This document shows positions 25,370 to 33,272 of a DNA stretch of 64,000 nucleotides, in pieces. The stretch lies in contig NZ_JAFFID010000001.1 in assembly GCF_017355955.1 (NCBI RefSeq), positions 62,001 through 126,000 of the forward strand, written 5' to 3'. Both the position numbers and the translations under genes were made by a program. The stretch comes from Sabulibacter ruber. Lineage in GTDB: Bacteria > Bacteroidota > Bacteroidia > Cytophagales > Hymenobacteraceae. How positions within the stretch are numbered: the stretch's first letter is position 1; the number at the start of each line of letters is the position of its first letter. The notes under the pieces were generated by a model that was given only the letters and a program-made list of their open reading frames with translations, made no database searches and was not told where the DNA came from.

Positions 25370-25570
25370 TTAGTCTCTTGTGTCCCAAGTACCAGTTCCG
25401 CCATAACCAACTTCGCCAGAAGTAGGTTGAGTGCTGGTGGTGGTAGTTGTGGATGAGGTTGTAGATAAGGTGCTGGCTGTTGAAGAAGATTTATCTTTTT
25501 CTTTAGTATTAGTAGTATTTCCAGTAACTACTGTAAGTTGAAGGAGCAGAGCGAGAAGTAATTCTACCAT
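25370..25570 (-). CDS. 66-aa Ser/Thr-rich peptide with hydrophobic N-terminus (candidate signal-peptide precursor)
   Basis: Not a recognised family. The N-terminus MVELLLALLLQLTVVTG is strongly hydrophobic but has an acidic instead of a basic start. It is followed by a low-complexity Ser/Thr linker (about residues 18-50) and then a distinct C-terminal tail, GEVGYGGTGTWDTRD, rich in Gly with Trp, Tyr and acidic residues. The layout of export segment, linker and short terminal peptide is that of a secreted propeptide. It is the first gene of the leftward cluster that continues with a peptide-binding lipoprotein and two permeases, and it is divergent from a TPR-like gene. A pheromone role is hypothesis. 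A small exported or membrane peptide of another kind, or a bacteriocin, is possible. Confidence 0.6.
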   Translation of the reverse strand: MVELLLALLLQLTVVTGNTTNTKEKDKSSSTASTLSTTSSTTTTTSTQPTSGEVGYGGTGTWDTRD

Positions 25571-25856
25571 GGCTTTGTTTAATTTTTAAGTTTAAGACAA
25601 AGGTGACCAATTGCACTCCCTGAATAAAGGAAATAACTGTACTAAGAATAACTATGAATCAAATAAGAATAAATATAAAATAAACAATTTATAGGAAAGT
25701 TGCCTTTTTTTAAATGTATGATTTAGTTAAAAAATTAGGTAAAAACAAGCTTTAGTGTTTTGAATTTTTATCGATAAAAAAGTAAAGGTTTTTATATTTT
25801 AGATGCCTGATTACGCATCAGGGTAGACCCAAAAGGATAGAATCTGTTCCCGGATT
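25571..25856. promoter_or_regulatory. divergent control region with two palindromes
   Basis: This AT-rich 286-bp region separates the leftward peptide gene from the rightward TPR gene. It contains a perfect 16-bp palindrome TTTTTATCGATAAAAA at 25765-25780 and an interrupted palindrome CCTGAT-tacgc-ATCAGG at 25806-25822. The second ends 34 bases before the TPR gene ATG. Both are candidate operators; the protein that binds them is unknown. A third, GAATCAAATAAG-rich part near 25655 has no symmetry. Confidence 0.5.
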
Positions 25857-27338
25857 ATGGAAGAATTAAAAAAGCTTATACAAATTATTGAAAAAAGAGT
25901 TGGTGTGCCAAGTCAGTCATTTTCAAATAATTCCAAAGAAAAAAAGCTTTACCAGGAGATTGTTTCAGGGAGGGTAACAGATGATAAGTCTGCAGAAGCA
26001 ATCCTTTATGCTCAATCCAAAGGAGTGGAAAAAGGTGGGTTGAAGATGGTGAAGTCACGGCTTAGAAAGAAGTTGATGAACCACCTCTTCTTCATTGATG
26101 ATAAGAAAGATGGCTTGCAGACTCCGCATGCCATAGAACAAAATTGCCTGGCTAAGTTCTACCAGGCCAGAATTCTGATAGATTCAGGGGCTTACGAGCT
26201 GGCCCTCCCTCTCCTTAAACAAGCATTGGCTAAAACGCTTGAATATGACTTCAACTTCACCTCTACCTTATGTTTGAGATTGATGGTGCATTCTTATGTG
26301 AACCTGAAAGAAAGGAATTTATTTTATAAAACTACCAGCCAATTAGAAACGCTCACAAAGAAACTGGCTGCTGATCAAGAATCAGAAATGCTCTTTTTTG
26401 AAGCTAATATTGAGCTAAGCCATTCCATAGCAGCAAGAAAAGCATACTTGAAAAATATTGATCATGTGCTAACCAAAATGAATTCTATTTGGGTTAAAGC
26501 CAAAACCTATGAAACCTTCAACCACTATTATAAATTATCTATGTGGTTGCATGAACTTACTGGAAATTTTGATGAAATAGTGACTTTAACTAAGTTGTCT
26601 GAGCAGATATTAAAAGAACACCAGAATGTAGCCAAAAGGTTTGATCATAGGTATAATCAATTTATTCAGGTTTATGCTCATTTGAGATCTAAAAGGCTGG
26701 AAGAGGGACTTGAATTAGCAAGTAATTATATCACTTCTTTTAACCCGGCAAGTAATAACTGGTTCGCCTTTATGGAGAACTATACCCTGTTAGCCATTCA
26801 CGCCAAAAAATATGCAGCTGCACATCTCTTGCTGCATCAAGTGCAGACGAACCCATTTATAAAGAAGATTAATAAACTTGCTCAGGAGAGATGGGCCTTA
26901 TTTGAAGCCTATTTGCATTTGGTGGCTCCCCAAACAGACCAGCCTCTCAAATGGCAGAACTTGGTTCATAATGCTCCTATCTACAGCAAAGACAAAGAAG
27001 GATTTAATGTGGCAATTCTAATCCTTCAGGTAATGTACTTTCTGGAAATCGTAGATTTTGAGGCTCTAGAATATAGGGTGGAGTCTCTGAAGAAATATGC
27101 ACAACATCACTTTAAAGACAGTTTCAGTGAGCGAAGCAGAATCTTTTTTAAATTATTAACTATTTTGGTAAGAGCTAATTTTGATCCTGCTGAAACGCAA
27201 AAGAAGGGAAATTATCTGTACAATAAACTACAAAAAACTATTCCGCCTGGTGATGCTTACGCTGAAATTGAAATAGTTCCTTACGAACATCTCTGGGAAT
27301 TGATTCTGGAGAAAATTAAGAGTACTGCTGTATATTGA
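25857..27338 (+). CDS. TPR-like alpha-solenoid protein, possible peptide-responsive regulator
   Basis: The protein has 493 residues, is soluble and has no signal peptide. The N-terminal ~90 residues contain EKKLYQEIVSGRVTDDKSAE and LKMVKSRLRKKLMNHLFFID, a helical domain that, from memory, recurs in multi-copy Cytophagales hypothetical proteins. From about residue 100 on, repeated helical pairs follow (AKFYQARILIDSGAYELALP; KRLEEGLELASNYI; KKYAAAHLLLHQV), typical of tetratricopeptide solenoids. There is no evident helix-turn-helix, so it resembles Rap-type more than PlcR-type receptors in layout. It diverges from the peptide/Opp operon. Composition is strongly AT-rich (bases 25861-25920 hold 17 G or C of 60), unlike the flanking genes. 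Function is inferred only from context. Confidence 0.75.
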   Translation: MEELKKLIQIIEKRVGVPSQSFSNNSKEKKLYQEIVSGRVTDDKSAEAILYAQSKGVEKGGLKMVKSRLRKKLMNHLFFIDDKKDGLQTPHAIEQNCLAKFYQARILIDSGAYELALPLLKQALAKTLEYDFNFTSTLCLRLMVHSYVNLKERNLFYKTTSQLETLTKKLAADQESEMLFFEANIELSHSIAARKAYLKNIDHVLTKMNSIWVKAKTYETFNHYYKLSMWLHELTGNFDEIVTLTKLSEQILKEHQNVAKRFDHRYNQFIQVYAHLRSKRLEEGLELASNYITSFNPASNNWFAFMENYTLLAIHAKKYAAAHLLLHQVQTNPFIKKINKLAQERWALFEAYLHLVAPQTDQPLKWQNLVHNAPIYSKDKEGFNVAILILQVMYFLEIVDFEALEYRVESLKKYAQHHFKDSFSERSRIFFKLLTILVRANFDPAETQKKGNYLYNKLQKTIPPGDAYAEIEIVPYEHLWELILEKIKSTAVY

Positions 27339-27527
27339 AATAAAAGATAGCTAAATGTAATTTAGTGTTTATTCAGGATTAATTATAGATTTTTATTACC
27401 GAATTTTATCTACTAATTAAAAAAGTTAGATGCTAATAGATAATCTTTGTAAGTAAAGAGATTTCTAAGCAGGAATGGATTTTAGGCGTATTCTAGGAAT
27501 TAAGTCCAAAAACTAATAAGATGTAGC

Positions 27528-30221
27528 TTAGAATTGAATACGGTAACCTAAGTACGGATAAATGCCTAATTGGTAATACACTTTTTCTGTATTCTCTTCC
27601 AAATCCCAACCGTAATACAACTCATTTTGGTTGTTTAAAAAGTTGTCTGCTGCAGCAAATATCCAGTGGGTAGTTTTCTTTGTATTTAGTTGGTAGGAAA
27701 CCCTAACATCTGTCCTGAAATAATCTTTCAATTGTGGCTTATAGGCATTTGCCACATCATAGTAAATTTTATTGGTTGGCTCCTGGCTTGTTTTGGAGGA
27801 ATCTATGGGTACGTACCTTCTTCCCCCCGAAAAGTTAACTCTAAGGTCAACCGAAAGGTGGTGCCGCTTTTCAGCATCCAGGTTGATTTCTTTACCTACC
27901 AGGAAGTTTGAGATATACCCAATATCAAAGGTGGTAGATCTTTCTTTGCCATCACCACCGGTGTATCTTGACCTTAGTAAAGAAAGGTTGCCCAGGGCAT
28001 AGAACCCGTTCTTGAGGAACCTTTCAGCGGTAATTTCTAATCCGTAGTTTCTGCCCGTGCCTTTGCTTACAACACTATCTACGGTGACAAAACTATAATC
28101 GGTTCCTAAGTTTAACATGGAGAAAGCCTCTTCTCCCGCTCTCTTACTCACCGGTACCTTGTAGTGGTACTGGAAATAAGCCTCCGCTTTTAACCTCCAG
28201 GAAGCATTCACATTCAGATTATATCCTAACACCACCTGGCGGCTACGGGTGAAATCAAGCTTGTTGTACGGTTGATTGTATTCGGGCCTTTCCTGGGAAA
28301 AGAACCTGTATTCATAATAAACCAAGGGTTGGGTCTGGCTGTGTAGGCCCGCTGACAGATAGATTCTTTGGGCATCAGTCAGGTAATAATCTAAGGAGAC
28401 CCGGGGCTCATAGGCAGATCTGTTTGCAATTGAAAACCTTTGGGTATACAACCCGGCCTGCACATCCAGTCTGGGAGTAAGGGAATATTTAGAAAGCAGA
28501 TATGCCTGCACAAGGGAGGCAGAGCCCTGGGCATCTAAGGGGAATTCATAGACGTCTCTGGGGTCCTGGTACATGATTTCCTTGTTGTTGTAGTACATCT
28601 TTTGCCAGGTAAACCCGCTTTTGATCAAGATACGGTTTGTAGGTTTGTGCGTGACATTGAACCTGGTGATCAGCTGCCTTTCATAGTTTCTAAGGTAGTA
28701 GAACAACTTACTGGTTAGGTTCCTGTACGTGGCAATACTGGTGGCCTCCACCTGGCTCCCTGAGGTAGAAACGATCAATTCGGTTACGGTTTTGGGTACT
28801 CTGGAGAAGGTATGGTGTACCCCAAAGGCATACATCTGGTTGTTTAGGGTTGGCTCTAACCGGTAGCGAACTTTGCCCCACGTGGTGGTGTCTTCGTCAA
28901 TGTCATAGATGGTAACATTGCTGCTCCCGGCAATGCCCCAGGCAGAGAATTTGCCCATCTTGGGAGTGGGGAGCACGATTTTAAACGAGCCATCCTGGTA
29001 CCTTGGCAAGCCGTCATAGCCAATATCCACGCCAAGTTTCTCCAGCGGACGGAAGGTGAAGAGGCGCATGCTACCCAGGAATGATCCGCCCCATTTCTTC
29101 ACCAAAGGGCCTTCTGTTACCACCTCCATGCCGTTCAGGCCAAGCTGAAGGGTATTCTCCACTTTTTTGTTATTCCCTTCCCGAAGCCGCACATCCATCA
29201 CCGCTCCAATTCGGTTGCCATACTCAGCAGGGAAAGCTCCGGTCAGGAAGTCTGAGTTCGCCAAAAGGTTATTGTTCAAGAGGCTGAAGGCACCGCCCGT
29301 GTTAGGAGTGAAGGTGAAGTGATTGGGATTAGGGATTTCAACTCCCTCCAGGCGCCACAAAACCCCTAAAGGAGAGTTGCCTCGTACAATCAAGTCGTTC
29401 CGTTGGTCTGACGCGCTGGATACTCCCGCATAGTTCGCTGCCATTCGGCTGGGGTCTTGCCTTGAGCCGGCAAACCGGTTGATTTCATCTGGCCTTAAGG
29501 TATGCACACTGGAAGAAATGAGCAGGTTCTGCGGGAGGGACTTATCCCTTTCTGCCACTACCAATACCTCCGATTCCTGAACAAAGCTTTCTTCGAGTTG
29601 CACCGGTACTACCGTTTCCTTTCCGGAGACAACCATGATATTGGACACTTCCCCTTCCTTATATCCCAGGTAGGTTACTTTCAGGCTATGTCTGCCAATA
29701 GGTAACTTATCAAAAGAAAAAGAACCGTCAATACCAGTACTAACTGCTCTTATAGGATCAACAGAAACCAGGACTACGGTGGCGCCTATAAGAGGGGTTC
29801 TTAGCCCAGCGTCAATCACTGTTCCTCTAAGGGTTTGGGTATAGCTTTTAAGAGAGGCCTGGGCAGTTTGCTCCACTCTGGGCTTAAGTACGATTTGTTC
29901 TCCAATGATCTGGTAGGAAAGGCCTGCGCAGTTACAAAGCACTTGAAGAGCCCTTCTTAAAGGCAGAGAAGTGGCATTACAGTTTACAGTAGAGGAGAGC
30001 GGAAGCTGGCTGTTGCTGTAGGAAAAGTTGAGGCCATATCTTTTCTCTAAATCTTGCAGTACCTGTTCTAACGATCTTCCCTGGTATTGAAAGGATATAG
30101 GCACTTCGGTCATAGATTCCTGTGCCACTGATCTCTGTGAGGTGAGGATCAGGAATACCGCACATAGGAATATGAAAGCATGTCTTAGCAACGCCTGTAG
30201 ATTGAAAGTTTCTAATGCCAA
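27528..30221 (-). CDS. TonB-dependent receptor with STN domain (FecA-type signalling transducer)
   Basis: The protein has 897 residues. After the signal region (about 1-34, ending SVAQ) there is an STN/secretin-like domain (SFQYQGRSLEQVLQDLEKRY, LQVLCNCAGLSYQIIGEQIV), then a carboxypeptidase-regulatory domain (LRGTVIDAGLRTPLIGATVV ... GYKEGEV), a plug (LIVRGNSPLGVLWRLEG, FPAEYGNRIGAVMDVRLREG) and a beta-barrel ending LGIYPYLGYRIQF. STN domains let outer-membrane receptors signal to FecR-type anti-sigma factors. A FecI/FecR pair lies a few genes upstream on the same strand, which fits. The substrate is not deducible. A strong terminator separates it from the GIN gene, so it has its own promoter. 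Confidence 0.92.
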   Translation of the reverse strand: MALETFNLQALLRHAFIFLCAVFLILTSQRSVAQESMTEVPISFQYQGRSLEQVLQDLEKRYGLNFSYSNSQLPLSSTVNCNATSLPLRRALQVLCNCAGLSYQIIGEQIVLKPRVEQTAQASLKSYTQTLRGTVIDAGLRTPLIGATVVLVSVDPIRAVSTGIDGSFSFDKLPIGRHSLKVTYLGYKEGEVSNIMVVSGKETVVPVQLEESFVQESEVLVVAERDKSLPQNLLISSSVHTLRPDEINRFAGSRQDPSRMAANYAGVSSASDQRNDLIVRGNSPLGVLWRLEGVEIPNPNHFTFTPNTGGAFSLLNNNLLANSDFLTGAFPAEYGNRIGAVMDVRLREGNNKKVENTLQLGLNGMEVVTEGPLVKKWGGSFLGSMRLFTFRPLEKLGVDIGYDGLPRYQDGSFKIVLPTPKMGKFSAWGIAGSSNVTIYDIDEDTTTWGKVRYRLEPTLNNQMYAFGVHHTFSRVPKTVTELIVSTSGSQVEATSIATYRNLTSKLFYYLRNYERQLITRFNVTHKPTNRILIKSGFTWQKMYYNNKEIMYQDPRDVYEFPLDAQGSASLVQAYLLSKYSLTPRLDVQAGLYTQRFSIANRSAYEPRVSLDYYLTDAQRIYLSAGLHSQTQPLVYYEYRFFSQERPEYNQPYNKLDFTRSRQVVLGYNLNVNASWRLKAEAYFQYHYKVPVSKRAGEEAFSMLNLGTDYSFVTVDSVVSKGTGRNYGLEITAERFLKNGFYALGNLSLLRSRYTGGDGKERSTTFDIGYISNFLVGKEINLDAEKRHHLSVDLRVNFSGGRRYVPIDSSKTSQEPTNKIYYDVANAYKPQLKDYFRTDVRVSYQLNTKKTTHWIFAAADNFLNNQNELYYGWDLEENTEKVYYQLGIYPYLGYRIQF

Positions 30222-30502
30222 CCGTAGGGGAATTTGAACTTGCTAAGATCAAAATTTCAGGAATATTTACAAAGTAGTATTATTAAAATATAGTAAACTT
30301 TAAACCATTATTCAGCGATTTTCTTCCCTTTGGAAGGGATATCCACTGTACCTCTACTAGCTCTGTTTCTTAGCTAATTCTGTAAAAACAGCTTGAAAAT
30401 GAATAGTGCTTTAGTTTAGCTCTCAGACGTGAAGTGACAAGGTGTTATCATGAAGCAGAAGCTTAGCTCTTGAATAGCTGCTGCCTTTTGCTAGTATATA
30501 CC
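30222..30502. other. intergenic, probable promoter of the STN receptor
   Basis: Spacer of about 280 bp upstream of the leftward STN receptor and downstream of the terminator at 30503. It should hold the receptor promoter. No small gene was seen. Confidence 0.4.
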
Positions 30503-30552
30503 AAAAGAAAAAGCCCCAGAGAAAACTGCTTTCCTCTGGGGCTTTTTCTTTT
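30503..30552. terminator. strong terminator hairpin
   Basis: Arms 30503-30521 and 30534-30552 are perfectly complementary over 19 bp, with the GC core gccccagag and A/T flanks that give T-runs on either strand. It lies 18 bp after the stop of the leftward GIN lipoprotein gene. Confidence 0.9.
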
Positions 30553-30569
30553 GTTTTTCTATGTAGGCT

Positions 30570-31304
30570 CTAGTTGTCGTTGATGACTTTGCCAGATCCT
30601 GAGGTGAGGGTAGAGATCAGGTTAGGGTAGCCTCTATAGTAGATATTCCCGCTGCCTGAAAGCGTAGCATCCAGGTACTTGTCTACCCAGATTTGCTGGT
30701 GCCCTGACCCGGTTGACCTGACAAAAGCCGTATCGGTATGAAGAAAATATCCCTGTATTCTTCCCGATCCGCTGGAGTTAGTTTCAAGGTGGTTTACAAA
30801 ACCCTCCAGGATGATATCTCCTGAACCAGAAAGCAAGAGGTTCATCTTAGGGATGCTTCCCAGGTACCGTATGGTTCCTGAACCCGATAAGTTTACATTC
30901 AGCTTCTGGGCAGAGGGTACCGTCTGTACCCTTATCATACCAGAACTCTTCAGCTCTACATTCTCAATAGAAGGCAAGGTAATGTATACACTTGCTTCGT
31001 CATTATCATACTCCAGGCAAGATTCTGATCTTATGACCAGGGTATTGCCAATAACTTCGGTGGTGATTTGAGGCAGCAGATTAGAGAAACTTTCTATTCT
31101 TACCTCGTTCGTAGACCCTCCAGTGATGTAGACATTGCCAGCAATGCGCATGTCTACACCTCTGAATGCAGGTAAATCTCTTGTTTCTGTTTTTACAGTT
31201 CCACTGCCTTCAATGCAGGGTCCTGTCCCTAAGATGTCACAAGACGTCAGAAAAGCGAATGAACAGAAAGAGACAATCAGTTTAGAAAATGTTCTGAAAT
31301 ACAT
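30570..31304 (-). CDS. GIN-domain (DUF2807) lipoprotein
   Basis: The protein has 244 residues with a lipoprotein signal ending FLTSC (Cys22). The mature part is a DUF2807 head-GIN domain. GSGTVKTETRDLPAFRGVDM begins it, and repeated SGSG-type turns (SGSGTIRY, SGSGDIIL, SGSGRIQG, TGSGHQQI, SGSGNIYY, SGSGKV) mark the rungs of a beta-solenoid. Such proteins are envelope proteins of unknown function, widespread in Bacteroidota. It is placed 32 bp after the FecR gene on the same strand, so it is probably in the sigma/anti-sigma operon. Confidence 0.9.
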   Translation of the reverse strand: MYFRTFSKLIVSFCSFAFLTSCDILGTGPCIEGSGTVKTETRDLPAFRGVDMRIAGNVYITGGSTNEVRIESFSNLLPQITTEVIGNTLVIRSESCLEYDNDEASVYITLPSIENVELKSSGMIRVQTVPSAQKLNVNLSGSGTIRYLGSIPKMNLLLSGSGDIILEGFVNHLETNSSGSGRIQGYFLHTDTAFVRSTGSGHQQIWVDKYLDATLSGSGNIYYRGYPNLISTLTSGSGKVINDN

Positions 31305-31336
31305 GGTTCACAGCAGGCCATTGCAGGCCAAAGGTA

Positions 31337-32437
31337 CTATTGGCATCCAGCACCTTCAATGGTATAAACTCCTGCCTGAGACCGGTTAATCTTCACATCT
31401 GAGGACGCAACCAGAACAGATAAAATCTCTTTCAACTCTGGGTTCTCAAAGGTTCCGGTGAAAGTGCATTGCTGTAGATTCTGGTTTGGAACTTCAATGG
31501 AAACCTTGAAATACTTTTCTAACTGATCAGCCACTTCTTTGATAGAGGTATTCTCAAACTCCAGAGACTGCCAGGCCAGGCCGGTCTCTTTCACAGTTTC
31601 TTTCTTTACCAGACTTCCGTTAGCAGAAAGCACACCCGTAAAGCCAGGGGTGAGCAGAACTTGTTTTTTGTCTTTCAGGGAAGAGAAGGCAACTTTACCG
31701 GTTTTAACGGCCACCGTTACGTCAGATTCACCTTTTACCGCCCGTACATTGAAAGAAGTACCTAACACCTTGGTCTGGGCATTGCCGCTTTGGATCACAA
31801 AAGGCTGCTCCGGATTTTTCCGTACTTCAAAGAAGCCTTCGCCTACCAGTTCCACTTTGCGCTCAGACCCGTTGAATGCCGTCTGGTAACGTAATCTGGA
31901 ATTTTCATTCAGGAAAACCTGGCTGCTGTCTGGCAGGTAGATCAGTTGGCGCTGACCAGCGGTAGTGGCAATCTGGGTCCAGGCGTCAGAAGAGGTATTA
32001 AATTGCAAATACCCTAGCCAAGCTAAACCAGCGGCCAAAACAAACGCTGCTGCATACTTGTATAGGGTATTCCAGGGGTTGAGTTGTCTAACTACCGGCT
32101 CAGACCTTTCGTTTTCTGATCCATCCTCTGATCGTTCAATTTTCAAGGTGGGCTCTTCTGGTACCAGCTGAATGACTTTAGTTTCAGTTGGCAGTTCAAT
32201 TTTAGAGCAGAGTTTTTCCCAGGCCAATTCTGCGTTTGGTTGGAAGGTCACGTTTTGCTCGGTGCCCACCTCATCCCAAACTTCCAGAGCATCGGCCCAT
32301 TGTTGCATGTGAGCATCGTCTTCGTTCAACCAGGCAGAAAACTCCAGTTGTTCTTGTTCAGATAACTCTCCACGCAGCGCTTTAGCCATTAAAACCCATT
32401 CCGGGTTTTCACGGGTATCAAGTTTTGTTTGTGTCAT
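31337..32437 (-). CDS. fecR: FecR-family anti-sigma factor
   Basis: The protein has 366 residues from the ATG at 32437; an upstream Met 11 codons earlier adds only a polar extension. The N-terminal cytoplasmic part has a DUF4880/anti-sigma-like helical segment (WVLMAKALRGELSEQEQLEF, HMQQWADALEVWDEV). One membrane helix follows (KYAAAFVLAAGLAWLGYL), then the FecR domain (AGQRQLIYLPDSSQVFLNENSRL-like, EGFFEVRKNPEQPFVI, GTSFNVRAV) and a DUF4974 domain (LEFENTSIKEVADQLEKYF). It would hold the adjacent ECF sigma factor until an STN receptor signals. The sigma gene lies 73 bp upstream. Confidence 0.93.
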   Translation of the reverse strand: MTQTKLDTRENPEWVLMAKALRGELSEQEQLEFSAWLNEDDAHMQQWADALEVWDEVGTEQNVTFQPNAELAWEKLCSKIELPTETKVIQLVPEEPTLKIERSEDGSENERSEPVVRQLNPWNTLYKYAAAFVLAAGLAWLGYLQFNTSSDAWTQIATTAGQRQLIYLPDSSQVFLNENSRLRYQTAFNGSERKVELVGEGFFEVRKNPEQPFVIQSGNAQTKVLGTSFNVRAVKGESDVTVAVKTGKVAFSSLKDKKQVLLTPGFTGVLSANGSLVKKETVKETGLAWQSLEFENTSIKEVADQLEKYFKVSIEVPNQNLQQCTFTGTFENPELKEILSVLVASSDVKINRSQAGVYTIEGAGCQ

Positions 32438-32510
32438 TGGTTTGTTAGTGTCGTGGTATCTGTAAGACAAGCAAGGCCCTAAAAACCCCTATGTCTACCG
32501 CAAGAATTCG

Positions 32511-33122
32511 TTAAAGTAATGTTAAAGTTTTACTTGCCTCAGATAAATTGATAAGGAGAGAGGAAGTTAAAAACAGTAATAAAAGATGCTCCCGCAAGAT
32601 TCTAAGAGCCTTACCCATCTGGTTTTCAACGGTTTTAGGAGAAAGCTGCAGGGTGTCTGCAATTTCCTTATAGGTAAGCTCCTCAAACCGGCTCATCTCA
32701 AAAATGAGACGGCATTGGGGCGGAAGCGCGGCCAGGGCTTGTTGTACCCGTCCTTCCATCTCTGAACCTTCCAGCAACTCCAGCGTAGTGTTAGCCGAAA
32801 CGGTTGATTCATAAGGAGACGTGTCTTCAGAAAGCACCAAACGCTTTTGTTTCTCAATGTAGTTGAGGGCCTGGTTTGTGACGGACCGCACAAGGTAGGC
32901 CTTGTACGATGTACTGATTTCCAGTACTTCACGGTTCTGCCATATTTTGCAGAACACTTCCTGTACCAGATCTTCAGCAGATTCGGTGTCCTTGGTGAAA
33001 CGCACCGCCGTACGACACAACATGGTGTAGTATTGCTTGAACAGCGTTTCCATGAAAAGCGCCTCGTTGGTCTTCAGCAAGGCATGCAATTCCTGGTCTG
33101 AGATAGGGATGGATGCACCCAT
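32511..33122 (-). CDS. ECF RNA polymerase sigma factor (FecI-like, Bacteroidota type)
   Basis: The protein has 203 residues from the ATG at 33122; the upstream in-frame Met would add a 24-residue extension overlapping the promoter. Region 2 is present (YYTMLCRTAVRFTKDTESAE, DLVQEVFCKIWQNRE), as is region 4 (LPPQCRLIFEMSRFEELTYK, EIADTLQLSPKTVENQMGKA). This is the sigma-70 family 1 expansion that controls TonB-linked loci in Bacteroidota. The order sigma, FecR, GIN lipoprotein, STN receptor points to a cell-surface signalling unit. The C-terminus ends with a short hydrophobic stretch (LLLLFLTSSLLINL), unusual for a cytoplasmic sigma factor. Confidence 0.93.
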   Translation of the reverse strand: MGASIPISDQELHALLKTNEALFMETLFKQYYTMLCRTAVRFTKDTESAEDLVQEVFCKIWQNREVLEISTSYKAYLVRSVTNQALNYIEKQKRLVLSEDTSPYESTVSANTTLELLEGSEMEGRVQQALAALPPQCRLIFEMSRFEELTYKEIADTLQLSPKTVENQMGKALRILREHLLLLFLTSSLLINLSEASKTLTLL

Positions 33123-33144
33123 GGGCTTCTGGTTAAGTGTACCG

Positions 33145-33152
33145 CAAAGATA
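33145..33152 (-). promoter_or_regulatory. candidate -7 element upstream of the ECF sigma gene
   Basis: Read leftward the bases are TATCTTTG, an exact match to the Bacteroidota -7 consensus TAnnTTTG. It lies 23 bp upstream of the ATG at 33122. No good TTTG -33 element is visible at the expected distance. Confidence 0.45.
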
Positions 33153-33272
33153 TAAGAACCTAAATGGCATCCTATATTTTCCGCTTAAAATCAAAGGCGC
33201 ATACCATGAATTTTAGATATTTTGCTTAACTAGAACCCAAAACTGCCTTGAATAAAGGGCAGTGATGTAACA

